Origin: an uncultured Pelagibacteraceae bacterium
GTDB lineage: Bacteria; Pseudomonadota; Alphaproteobacteria; Pelagibacterales; Pelagibacteraceae
DNA length: 64,000 nt
Assembly: GCA_902628565.1 (NCBI GenBank)
Contig: CACONR010000001.1
Span: 62,001-126,000 of the forward strand
Reading direction: 5' to 3'
A program made the position numbers and the translations under genes. The notes beneath the pieces are model-generated. The model was not told where the DNA came from, did not search any database, and was given only the letters and a program-made list of their open reading frames with translations. Each line of letters opens with the position of its first letter. The first letter of the stretch is position 1. This document shows positions 42,714-52,050 of the stretch, in pieces.

Positions 42714-43535
42714 TTACATTTTAATTGGTGGGTAATCCAAAATTATATTATTTGTCCATTCGTTTATTTTTTTAATTCGATTGTCAGGTGAGGGGTGTGT
42801 ACTAAGAAATTCAGATTGTTTTTTTCCCTTACTAAATTTTTTCATTCTTTCCCAAATTTTAGGTGTTTCTCTTATATCGTAACCAGACAAAGAGGCAAAA
42901 ATCATACCCAGATAGTCAGCTTCAGTTTCTTGCTTTCTATTAAAAGGGTTCATTATACCTAGTTGAGAGACCATACCAATAGTATTCATACCTGTTGTTC
43001 TATTAACTTGAGATAATTTTCCACCAGATAATATATCAATAACATTTGTCCCTACGTTTAAAACAACACCTCTGCTTGCTCGTTCTACTGAGTGTTTGGC
43101 TACAGCATGTGCAATTTCATGACCCATGACAGCAGCTAATCCATTAGTATTTTTGGTTACTTCTAATATACCTGAAAAAACTGCTATTTTACCTCCTGGC
43201 ATACAAAATGCATTTCTCATATTTTTTTTATCGATTAATATATATTCCCAATCAAAACCAACAGTCGGATCATCAAGTTTTGATTGATAAAAATATTCTC
43301 CTATAGAATTTTCCATTCTTTTGCCAATTTCTTTTATTTGAGTTAGTTTTGGTCCTGTAATTAATTTTTCTTTTTCCTTAATTTTTTCAAAAATCTGAGC
43401 TGCCTGAGCATTTAATTTAGCTTCAGGGATTAGTTTTAATTGTTTTCGATCAGTGATTGGTGCTGTAGCACATGAATTAAGAGCTAAACTACAACAAGTA
43501 CAACTAACATAAGTTAAGAATTTTCTTCTATCCAT
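42714..43535 (-). CDS. M48-family metalloprotease, putative Tat-exported lipoprotein
   Basis: MGHEIAHAVAKHSVER (HExxH); N-terminus MDRRKFLTYVSCTCCSLALNSC; HPSPDNRI. Confidence 0.88.
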   Translation of the reverse strand: MDRRKFLTYVSCTCCSLALNSCATAPITDRKQLKLIPEAKLNAQAAQIFEKIKEKEKLITGPKLTQIKEIGKRMENSIGEYFYQSKLDDPTVGFDWEYILIDKKNMRNAFCMPGGKIAVFSGILEVTKNTNGLAAVMGHEIAHAVAKHSVERASRGVVLNVGTNVIDILSGGKLSQVNRTTGMNTIGMVSQLGIMNPFNRKQETEADYLGMIFASLSGYDIRETPKIWERMKKFSKGKKQSEFLSTHPSPDNRIKKINEWTNNIILDYPPIKM

Positions 43536-43565
43536 TTTTAATTATCATTGATAATATATTTTAAA

Positions 43566-43643
43566 ATGAATCTAAATAATAAAATATTAGTATTTTTATT
43601 TATTATTGCGATTTCTTTTGTAGTTTACTCTAGTTTTAAATAA
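43566..43643 (+). CDS. Putative 25-aa single-TM microprotein MNLNNKILVFLFIIAISFVVYSSFK
   Basis: Complete ATG-to-TAA ORF in the intergenic gap, below the length cut-off of the ORF track. Confidence 0.35.
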   Translation: MNLNNKILVFLFIIAISFVVYSSFK

Positions 43644-43648
43644 ATTTT

Positions 43649-44269
43649 ATGAAAAAGAATAAAAAAAAACGATCACTCACCCTTATTCTTAGAAATTATT
43701 TTATAACGGGTGTAGTAGTATTAATTCCTATTGGTTTTACTTTATATTTAAGTAAAATTTTGATAGGTATTTCTTCTAAAATAATTCCAGAAAATATAAA
43801 TCCTAATAATTACTTACCTTTTGCAATACCTGGAATAGAAATAATTATTTCCGTAGCTTTTATAACAATTGTTGGAGGCTTATCTTTATCATTTTTAGGC
43901 AAACGAATTCTTAAACTAATTGATGATCTATTTAAAAGAATTCCTGTTTTAAGAACTATTTATTCTGCAATAGTTCAAATGACTGAGACATTTTCTAATA
44001 AAGATGACAATGATAAAAAAAGTGTTGTTTTAGTAGAATATCCAAGAAAAGGTGTTTGGGCAGTTGGATTTGCAACAAAAGAAAACAAAGGTGAAATGGC
44101 TGAAAAAACAAATAAAAAATTAATAAACGTATTTGTCCCAACTACACCAAATCCTACAAGTGGGTTTTTACTTATGTTTCCAATAGATGAGGTTATATAT
44201 CTAAATATGACATTTGAAGAGGCATCTAAGTTTATTGTCTCTGCAGGAACATCCACAGGTAAGAATTAA
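43649..44269 (+). CDS. DUF502 family membrane protein
   Basis: NYFITGVVVLIPIGFTLYL...RIPVLRTIYSAIVQMTETF...TPNPTSGFLLMFP. Confidence 0.88.
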   Translation: MKKNKKKRSLTLILRNYFITGVVVLIPIGFTLYLSKILIGISSKIIPENINPNNYLPFAIPGIEIIISVAFITIVGGLSLSFLGKRILKLIDDLFKRIPVLRTIYSAIVQMTETFSNKDDNDKKSVVLVEYPRKGVWAVGFATKENKGEMAEKTNKKLINVFVPTTPNPTSGFLLMFPIDEVIYLNMTFEEASKFIVSAGTSTGKN

Positions 44270-46317
44270 GCTATATCATTAATTATATCAGCACGATCAT
44301 ATAATTTAATTAATGGTTTAAATTTCCCTATATCTTCTTTTTCGTTTTCGATTCTTTTGATTTCTTTTTCAGCTAAAATAAAAAGATTATGATTATGTAT
44401 TGGGTCTGCCAATTTAAAGTTTTTTATTCCGCTTTGTTTAAAACCAAGAATATCTCCAAAACCTCTTAATTTCATATCCTCTTCAGATATTTCAAATCCA
44501 TCATTAGAATCTTTTAATATATTAATTCTTTTTTTAGCATTTTCACTTAGATTTGACTTAAACATTAATATACATGAAGACTCTTTGTTACCTCTTCCAA
44601 CCCTACCTCTAAGTTGATGTAATTGAGATAAACCAAATTTATTTGCATTTTCTATTATAATTACATTTGCATTAGGAAAATCTATACCAACCTCAATAAT
44701 CGTAGTTGAAACTAATATCTTAAATTCATTTCTTAAAAATTTGTTTAATATTTTCTCTTTTTCCTCAATTGTTGTTTTTCCATGGAGTAAATAAACCTCA
44801 TTTGGAAAAATTTTTTTTAGATATTCAGACTTTTTAATCGCTGAGGAATGATCAATTTTTTTTGACTCTTCAATAAGAGGGCATACCCAAAAAATTTGAT
44901 TTCCAAGTTGAATTTCTTTCTTGATGAATTTAATTACATCCTCAATCTTACTTTCAATTTTACTATAAGTTTTTACAGGTTTTCGGTTATTCGGTTTTTC
45001 TCGTATAATTGAAAGATCCATATCTCCGTAAATAGTCATTGTTAAAGTACGTGGAATTGGTGTTGCTGTCATTAAAAGAACATCACAATCTTTCCCAGCT
45101 TTATCAGATAATTTTTTTCTCTGACTAACTCCGAATTTGTGTTGTTCGTCAATTATTATTAAACCTAGTTTTTTGAATTCTACTTTTTTTTGAAATAAGG
45201 CATGTGTTCCAAAAATAATATCAATTTCTTTTTTAATAAGTTTGTTTAAAATTTTTTTTTTATCTTTGTATGGTGATTTTCCAGAAAGTAATTCTATTTT
45301 AATATTTTTTGGATATATTTTTTTTGCTAATAAAAAATGCTGTCTTGCTAATATTTCGGTTGGAGCCATTACTGCTACTTGAAAATTAGAATTGATGGTA
45401 TTGAATGCAGATAACAACGCTACAATTGTTTTGCCACTGCCAACATCACCCTGAAGTAATCTGAACATCTTGTTATCTGAGCACAAATCTTTGTTAATCT
45501 CATTTAATGTTTTAGTTTGATCATTTGTTAAGGAAAAATCTAATTTTGATATTATTTCACCTTGTTTTTTAATATCGAATATTTTCTTTGTTTTTTTTAT
45601 TTTTTTGATCTTTTTTCTAATTTCTGAATTAACTAAAAAAGTTGAAAAAATTTCATCAAAAGCAAGTCTTTGATAGAAATTTTCTTTAAATTTACCAATG
45701 TTTTCTGGATCGTGTAATTTTTTGATTGAGTCATTCCAACCAATATTACCAAAATTTTTTAATATATCTTTTGAGTGCCACTCATCAATCTGAGGTAAAT
45801 TTTTAATAATTTGAAATATTATTTTATTATAAACCTTTTCACTAATTCCCTCAGTTAATGAATAGGTATTATGCTTTTGTTTTATTATAGATGAGTCTTG
45901 TGAAATATATTTAGGATTTGTTAATTGATATTTATCTCGAAAGTATTTAATTTTACCACTAATTGTTATTTCTTTTCCAATAGGTAGTATTTTTCTAATA
46001 TATCCTTCGTAACTATTAAAAAAAACACAATCTATTTCACCAGTTTCATCTTTGCATAAAACTCGATTTGGTAAGTTTCTTACTCTTGGAAATGAATATT
46101 TTTGAGGAATTATAGTTATAGTTTGTATCTCATCAATTTTTAAATCTTTAATTTTCGAAGATAAACTTCGATCTGTATATGATTTTGGTAATTTCCATAA
46201 CAGATCAAAAATACTATTAATTTTTTTTCTTTTTAATAAGTTTGATGTTTTTAAACCAACACCTTTTATAGATTTTAGGTCAGATAATAAATATTCATAA
46301 TTTCTTTTAATATCCAT
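44266..46317 (-). CDS. recG: ATP-dependent DNA helicase RecG
   Basis: RLLQGDVGSGKTIVALLSAF, IIDEQHKFGVSQR, MTATPIPRTL, QLRGRVGRG. Confidence 0.95.
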   Translation of the reverse strand: MDIKRNYEYLLSDLKSIKGVGLKTSNLLKRKKINSIFDLLWKLPKSYTDRSLSSKIKDLKIDEIQTITIIPQKYSFPRVRNLPNRVLCKDETGEIDCVFFNSYEGYIRKILPIGKEITISGKIKYFRDKYQLTNPKYISQDSSIIKQKHNTYSLTEGISEKVYNKIIFQIIKNLPQIDEWHSKDILKNFGNIGWNDSIKKLHDPENIGKFKENFYQRLAFDEIFSTFLVNSEIRKKIKKIKKTKKIFDIKKQGEIISKLDFSLTNDQTKTLNEINKDLCSDNKMFRLLQGDVGSGKTIVALLSAFNTINSNFQVAVMAPTEILARQHFLLAKKIYPKNIKIELLSGKSPYKDKKKILNKLIKKEIDIIFGTHALFQKKVEFKKLGLIIIDEQHKFGVSQRKKLSDKAGKDCDVLLMTATPIPRTLTMTIYGDMDLSIIREKPNNRKPVKTYSKIESKIEDVIKFIKKEIQLGNQIFWVCPLIEESKKIDHSSAIKKSEYLKKIFPNEVYLLHGKTTIEEKEKILNKFLRNEFKILVSTTIIEVGIDFPNANVIIIENANKFGLSQLHQLRGRVGRGNKESSCILMFKSNLSENAKKRINILKDSNDGFEISEEDMKLRGFGDILGFKQSGIKNFKLADPIHNHNLFILAEKEIKRIENEKEDIGKFKPLIKLYDRADIINDIA

Positions 46318-46339
46318 AAACTAATATTATATTCCTATT

Positions 46340-46597
46340 ATGACCGCTGATATAGAACAAATAAAAAAAAAAATTATATACAGATCAAATTATCGCGGTA
46401 CCAAAGAAATGGATAAACTTTTAGGAGCATTCACTTATAAATACATAGATCAATTAAATGTTGAAGATTTAAATGAATTAATAAAATTCTTAGAAATAGA
46501 TGATAATAATCTTTACAATTTTTATAATGGTTTAAAAACCAACATTGAATTTGAAGATAACAAAATTAATAATTTATTTAAAAATTTTAAATATTAA
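46340..46597 (+). CDS. sdhE: FAD assembly factor SdhE
   Basis: KKIIYRSNYRGTKEMDKLLGAF (RGxxE motif region). Confidence 0.88.
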   Translation: MTADIEQIKKKIIYRSNYRGTKEMDKLLGAFTYKYIDQLNVEDLNELIKFLEIDDNNLYNFYNGLKTNIEFEDNKINNLFKNFKY

Positions 46598-46605
46598 CAA
46601 TTATA

Positions 46606-46695
46606 TGGCGGAGAGACTGGGATTCGAACCCAGGAAAGAGTTGCCCCTTTGCCGGTTTTCAAGACCGGTGCTTTCAACCGCTCAGCCATCTCTCC
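46606..46695 (-). tRNA. tRNA-Ser (TGA)
   Basis: Reverse complement GGAGAGATGGCTGAGCGGTTGAAAGCACCGGTCTTGAAAACCGG + long variable arm + CCA. Confidence 0.95.
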
Positions 46696-46779
46696 GTGTA
46701 AAGGCTTTTATAATTAAAAATATTTAATTCAACAATAAAATAGTTTAATTACTCATGATATTTTATTCATTCAATTAGT

Positions 46780-47658
46780 ATGAAAAATGATTTTAACAAA
46801 GGTTTAATATTAACTTCCTTAGGTTCTTTTTGGTGGGGATTTATTGGAGTTATATATTTTGAGTCAGTTTCTTTCATTGGTCATACTGAATTAGTTGTTC
46901 ATAGATGTTTATGGACAGCAATAATGTTAATTTTAACCACAACATTTTTGTCTAAATGGAAAATTTTTTTAAAAGAAGTAAAAGATAAAAAAAAATTAAT
47001 TGCATTATTTTTGTCTGGTTTTTTAATTTTTGTTAATTGGTCTATATGGATATATGCTGTTGCATCAGAGAGAATTATCGATGCTAGTTTTGGTTATTTT
47101 ATAATGCCAATCATTAGTGTTCTTCTGGGGTATATTTTTTTTAAAGAAGAACTAAACAAAAAAAGGTTTTTTTCAATTATTCTAGTTTTTATTTCAATAT
47201 TAATTTTAATTTTTTTTAATCTTAAATCATTGCCATGGGTTGGTCTCATTGTAGCTTTTAGTTGGGCCTTTTATAATCTAGTCAGAAAAAAAATTGAGAT
47301 TGATACCGATATTGGGCTGCTAATTGAAAGTTTATATATTTTCCCTTTTGCTTTAGTTGCATTTTACATAATTGCAAATAATGATCTAAACGATTTTAAT
47401 TTAAGTAATCCAGGATTAAGTCTTTATTTACTTTTAGCTGGTCCGATGACAGTGATTCCTTTGTTTCTATATGTAAGAGGGGTCGAGTTAATTGGATTAG
47501 GACCTACTGGAATGATATTTTATATTACGCCAACATTACAGTTCATTTTAGGTTATTTTTATTATGGTGAGGATTTTTCATTAGTTAAATTTCTAAGTTT
47601 TATTATTATTTGGATTGCTGTAATCATATATTTAAATGATTTATATGAAAAAAATTAA
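46780..47658 (+). CDS. rarD: RarD/EamA family transporter
   Basis: GSFWWGFIGVIYFESVSFIGHTELVVHRCLWT; GPMTVIPLFLYVRGVELIGLGPTGMIFYITPTLQF. Confidence 0.85.
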   Translation: MKNDFNKGLILTSLGSFWWGFIGVIYFESVSFIGHTELVVHRCLWTAIMLILTTTFLSKWKIFLKEVKDKKKLIALFLSGFLIFVNWSIWIYAVASERIIDASFGYFIMPIISVLLGYIFFKEELNKKRFFSIILVFISILILIFFNLKSLPWVGLIVAFSWAFYNLVRKKIEIDTDIGLLIESLYIFPFALVAFYIIANNDLNDFNLSNPGLSLYLLLAGPMTVIPLFLYVRGVELIGLGPTGMIFYITPTLQFILGYFYYGEDFSLVKFLSFIIIWIAVIIYLNDLYEKN

Positions 47659-48646
47659 AATTTTTTTTTTAATTCTATTTCTTTTAAATTCCAACTTATT
47701 TGCAAATGACAATACAGATTTTGAAAGGTGGAAAAAAGATTTCAAACAAAGAGCGTTAGCAAATAATATTTCTGAGAAAACTTTTGATCTAGTAATGACA
47801 GATACTAAGTTTTTAGCAAATGTTATAAAATATGACAGATACCAGCCTGAATTTTATGAAGACACCAAAACTTACATATCAAAAAGATCTTCCACAAAAA
47901 AATTAAAAAAAGGTATCGACTTCTATTTAAATAATAAAGATTTGATTAATGTTGTTGAAAATAAGTTTAAAGTCGAGAAGGAACTTTTATTGTCATTGAT
48001 GGGTATTGAAACAAATTATGGAACTTATGTTGGAAAAATGGATATTCTTTCCTCTCTAGCCACTTTAAGTTATGATAAAAGAAGATCTGAGTTTTTTACT
48101 AAAGAGCTTTTAATTTTATTAAAATTAATTGATGAAAATCAGATAGATTATAAATCATTGTATGGTTCATGGGCAGGTGCATTTGGTTTTTTTCAATTTA
48201 TGCCATCAACTATAAAAAATCACGCAATTGATTTTAATACTGATAATTATATTGATTTAAAAAATTCTTATGATGCCTATGCTTCAGCAGCTAATTATCT
48301 AAAAAAAATTGGTTGGAAAAAAGATTCACCTTGTTTTTATAGAATAGATCTTAAAGAAAATATCCCAAAAAAGTATTTGAATGTTTCTGCTAAAAAACTT
48401 CAAAATAAAAAAAAATTAGGATTTTTTAAAAAATATATTGATAATTACGACGATTTAAGCTTTTTGAAATCAAATTATAATGTTGCAATAATAACTCCAG
48501 ATAAAGATATTATTCCTGGTGCAGATACTTTAAACCCTGCATATATTGTATTTGATAACTACGAAATAATTCTCCAATGGAATAGATCTCTAAGATTTGC
48601 TTTAGCAGTTTGTACCTTAAAAGATAAATTTAAAAATGAATTATAA
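47645..48646 (+). CDS. Lytic murein transglycosylase (MltB-type)
   Basis: LLSLMGIETNYGTYVGKMDILSSLATLSYDKRRSEFF; GSWAGAFGFFQFMPST; alternative ATG at 47636. Confidence 0.9.
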   Translation: MKKIKIFFLILFLLNSNLFANDNTDFERWKKDFKQRALANNISEKTFDLVMTDTKFLANVIKYDRYQPEFYEDTKTYISKRSSTKKLKKGIDFYLNNKDLINVVENKFKVEKELLLSLMGIETNYGTYVGKMDILSSLATLSYDKRRSEFFTKELLILLKLIDENQIDYKSLYGSWAGAFGFFQFMPSTIKNHAIDFNTDNYIDLKNSYDAYASAANYLKKIGWKKDSPCFYRIDLKENIPKKYLNVSAKKLQNKKKLGFFKKYIDNYDDLSFLKSNYNVAIITPDKDIIPGADTLNPAYIVFDNYEIILQWNRSLRFALAVCTLKDKFKNEL

Positions 48647-49385
48647 AATTTTATTAATACTTTTGTTGTCAATATTTTTAATAAGTTGTGAACAAGTAGC
48701 AATTAAGCCAGATAAGATTGAAACAAAAATAGAGAAAAAATATAGTAATAGTGGCTTTGCTTTAATTTTTGACGAAAATGTAAAAAAAATTAAAAAATTA
48801 GATGATAGATCATTAATGATTCATCACAAATCACTTAAAAGAAAATCTGCTGTTAAAATTACAAATCCAAAAAATGGAAAGTCTTTAATTGCAGAAGTAA
48901 AATCTAATAACCAAAAATTTTCAGATTTTTACAATTCTGTTATATCTAGAAGAATTGCTGAAGATTTAGATCTTGATTTCAATGAACCCTTATTAGAAAT
49001 AGTGTTAATATCTAGAAATTCTACTTTTATTGCAAAAAAAAGTAAAACTTTCGATGAGGAAAAAAAAGTTGCAGAAAAGGCGCCAATTGATGGTATTCAA
49101 ATTAATGATTTAAGCAAAACTAAGAAAAAAGAAAAAAAAACAACTAAAGAAAAATTTTCTTACTCAATAAAGATTGCTGATTTTTACTATAAATCCACTG
49201 CCAAAATGATGATTTCTAGAATCAAAGATGAAACTTCTATAAAAAACTCTAAGATAAAAAAATTATCTCAAACTAAATTTAGAGTATTAATAGGTCCTTT
49301 TAATGATATAAAAAGTTTGAAAGAGTCATTTGAGAAGTTAAAATCTCTTAATTTTGAAAACTTAGAAGTGCTTAAAAATGTTTAA
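48636..49385 (+). CDS. rlpA: RlpA-like lipoprotein with C-terminal SPOR domain
   Basis: Lipobox LISCEQ; degenerate double-psi barrel; C-terminal SPOR-like SYSIKIADFYYKSTAKMMISRI...FRVLIGPF; position before dac. Confidence 0.75.
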   Translation: MNYKILLILLLSIFLISCEQVAIKPDKIETKIEKKYSNSGFALIFDENVKKIKKLDDRSLMIHHKSLKRKSAVKITNPKNGKSLIAEVKSNNQKFSDFYNSVISRRIAEDLDLDFNEPLLEIVLISRNSTFIAKKSKTFDEEKKVAEKAPIDGIQINDLSKTKKKEKKTTKEKFSYSIKIADFYYKSTAKMMISRIKDETSIKNSKIKKLSQTKFRVLIGPFNDIKSLKESFEKLKSLNFENLEVLKNV

Positions 49386-50529
49386 AAATTTTCTAATTAC
49401 AATTCTTATAACTTTTTTTATTTTCAATAGTGCACATTCTAATATTGACATAAAAGCAAGAACAGCAATTTTACAAGATTTTTTATCGGGTGAAATTCTA
49501 TACGAAAAAGAACCAGACAGATCAATTTATCCTGCTTCAATGACAAAAATAATGACCGCAATTATTGCTTTTGATTTGATTAAATCAGGCGATTTAACTT
49601 TAGATGAAAAATTTATTATTTCAGAGAGAGCTTGGCGTTTGTCAACATCTGGATATTCCTCAATGTTTGTCATGGTTAATGACGAGGTAAGTGTAGAAAA
49701 TTTACTTAGAGGTATTATTGTTGCCTCAGGAAATGATGCTTGTATTGCATTAGCTGAAGGGATAGCGGGTACGGAAGAAGAATTTGCTATTATGATGACT
49801 TCTAAAGCACAAGAAATTGGTATGAGCAATACAAATTTTGCTAACTCATCTGGAATTAATGATCCTGACAATTATTCAACAGTAAAAGATATAATGATAA
49901 TGTCTCATTATTTAATTAAAAACTATCCAGAATATTACAAATGGTTCAGCGAAAAAGAATTTACATGGGATAGAACTGGTGGTGATCCAATTACTCAGGG
50001 AAATAGAAATCCACTTCTTTATAAAAATATGGGTGCAGACGGAATTAAAACTGGATATCTAGCAGTGGAAAAATATTCTTTAGCATCATCATTAGAAAGA
50101 AAAGGGAGACGGCTAATTGCAGTGGCTAGTGGTTTTGAAACTAAAAATTCAAGATCTAGAGAGAGCTCAAAACTGTTGACATATGGTTTAACGAATTTTG
50201 ATTTAGTAGAAATAAATAAATCAGGAGAAGATTTTGATAGCGTTGATGTTTGGTTAGGAAAAAAAGATTTTGTTAAAGTTTATACTAAAGAAAATATCTA
50301 TAAAATTATAAAAAAAGGTAAGAAAAAACTATTAAAAGTTAAAATGTTATATGAAGGACCTGTTGAAGCTCCAATTAGAAAAGATCAAGTTTTAGCAAAA
50401 TTAAAGATTATTTACGATGATGAATTAATTGATGAATATGATCTTTTGGCAAAAGAACAAGTGAACAAAGTAAATATTTTCTCAAGATTAATGAAATCCT
50501 TAAATTATTTGATTTGGGGTGATGTCTAA
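49378..50529 (+). CDS. D-alanyl-D-alanine carboxypeptidase (penicillin-binding protein)
   Basis: YPASMTKIMTAIIAF (SxxK), ASGNDAC (SxN-like), ADGIKTGYL (KTG). Confidence 0.92.
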   Translation: MFKNFLITILITFFIFNSAHSNIDIKARTAILQDFLSGEILYEKEPDRSIYPASMTKIMTAIIAFDLIKSGDLTLDEKFIISERAWRLSTSGYSSMFVMVNDEVSVENLLRGIIVASGNDACIALAEGIAGTEEEFAIMMTSKAQEIGMSNTNFANSSGINDPDNYSTVKDIMIMSHYLIKNYPEYYKWFSEKEFTWDRTGGDPITQGNRNPLLYKNMGADGIKTGYLAVEKYSLASSLERKGRRLIAVASGFETKNSRSRESSKLLTYGLTNFDLVEINKSGEDFDSVDVWLGKKDFVKVYTKENIYKIIKKGKKKLLKVKMLYEGPVEAPIRKDQVLAKLKIIYDDELIDEYDLLAKEQVNKVNIFSRLMKSLNYLIWGDV

Positions 50530-51133
50530 AAAAATTGTTATAGCCTTTGAGGGTATTGAAGGTAGTGGAAAAACCTTTCATATTGATAATGTTTCTAAAT
50601 ATCTAAAAAGAAAAAAAATACCTCATATAAAGTTAAGAGAGCCTGGAGGAAATAAGAACTCAGAAAAAATAAGAAAATTAATTCTAGATAAGAAATCTAA
50701 TTTTAAAAAAAAAACCGATTTATTACTTTATCTAGCGGCCAGAAGTGAAAATATGGAAAATTTGAAAAAAAATTTTAGAAAAAAGATAATTTTACTTGAT
50801 AGGTTTACCGACTCTACCATTGCCTATCAACATTTTGGAATGGGTGTAAATTTAGATATTATTAAAAAGATTAATAATCATATTTTACAATCATTTAAAG
50901 TAGATTTTACATTTTTAAGTATTGTTAACATAAACAATATGCAAAAAAGATTGAAACAAAGAAAAAAACTTAATCGTTACGATTCATTCAAAGAAAAATT
51001 TTATAAAAAAGTACAAAATGGTTTTTTAAGAATATCAAAAAATAAAAAAAGATATAAAATAATTAATTCAAACCTTCCAATAGAATTAAACAAAAAAATC
51101 ATATTTAACAAAATTGAAAAATTATTAAAATGA
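50519..51133 (+). CDS. tmk: Thymidylate kinase
   Basis: IAFEGIEGSGKTFHIDNVSKYL...LREPGG...LLDRFTDSTIAYQHFGMG. Confidence 0.93.
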   Translation: MMSKKIVIAFEGIEGSGKTFHIDNVSKYLKRKKIPHIKLREPGGNKNSEKIRKLILDKKSNFKKKTDLLLYLAARSENMENLKKNFRKKIILLDRFTDSTIAYQHFGMGVNLDIIKKINNHILQSFKVDFTFLSIVNINNMQKRLKQRKKLNRYDSFKEKFYKKVQNGFLRISKNKKRYKIINSNLPIELNKKIIFNKIEKLLK

Positions 51134-52050
51134 ATTTATATCCTAACAGCCAAACAAATCTTTATGGATTACAGGATAACCTTTTATTTTTTGCTAAATT
51201 ATTTGATCAAAAAAGATTACCATCAAAGATTTTATTGACCGGTCAAAAAGGTATTGGCAAGTGTACTCTCGCTTATCATTTAATTAATTTTGTTTTATCA
51301 AAAGATGAAGAAATGCCTTATGATTTAGTTGAATTTAAAATAAATATAGATAATCGCTCATTTAAGTTAATTCAAAATGGTTCTTGTCCAAATTTCAACT
51401 TAATAGACATTAATCTTGATAAAAAAAACATAGATATAGAACAAATTAGAGAATTAATAATTCAACTCAATAAGTCTTCATTCAATAATAAGCCAAGATT
51501 TGTTTTAATTGATAATATTGAATACTTGAATTTAAATTCAGTAAATGCGCTGTTAAAAACGTTAGAGGAACCTAATGAGAATATATTTTTTATTTTAATA
51601 AATAGTAATAAGAAAATAATTCCAACACTTCTATCTCGTTGTATTAATTTCAATATATCCTTAGAAAATGATAAGGTTAATGAAATTAGTTCACTTCTTT
51701 TTGATAATGATATTGATAATCTCATAAATAAAGATTTATTAAATTATTATTCTACTCCTGGAGAAATTTATAATCTTTTAAAATTTTCTGAAGAAAAAAA
51801 AATTGATTTAAAAGATATAAGTTTAAAAGATTTTTTATTAAAATTGATAAGTGAAAATATTTATAAGGATGATAAGCAATCTAAAACATTCGTTTACAAT
51901 ATACTTGAATTATTTCTGATAAAAGATATTTCATTTTCAAATTCAGATGTTTACAATTATTTTTTGAAAAGAATAAATGATTTTAAGAAATTCAATTTAG
52001 ATGATGAATCTTTATTTTTAGAAATAAATTCAAAGCTTTTAAATGGATAA
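51130..52050 (+). CDS. holB: DNA polymerase III subunit delta'
   Basis: LLTGQKGIGKCTLAYHLINFVLS; VLIDNIEYLNLNSVNALLKTLEEPNEN. Confidence 0.88.
   Translation: MNLYPNSQTNLYGLQDNLLFFAKLFDQKRLPSKILLTGQKGIGKCTLAYHLINFVLSKDEEMPYDLVEFKINIDNRSFKLIQNGSCPNFNLIDINLDKKNIDIEQIRELIIQLNKSSFNNKPRFVLIDNIEYLNLNSVNALLKTLEEPNENIFFILINSNKKIIPTLLSRCINFNISLENDKVNEISSLLFDNDIDNLINKDLLNYYSTPGEIYNLLKFSEEKKIDLKDISLKDFLLKLISENIYKDDKQSKTFVYNILELFLIKDISFSNSDVYNYFLKRINDFKKFNLDDESLFLEINSKLLNG

Noticed and set aside
46545-46727. Plus-strand 60-aa ORF (MAERLGFEPRKELPLCRFSRPVLSTAQPSLR)
   Set aside because: Antisense of tRNA-Ser; spurious ORF
51130-52050. HolB Walker A with Cys in place of Ser/Thr (GIGKCTLA)
   Set aside because: Delta' subunits commonly have degenerate P-loops and do not hydrolyse ATP, so this is not unusual
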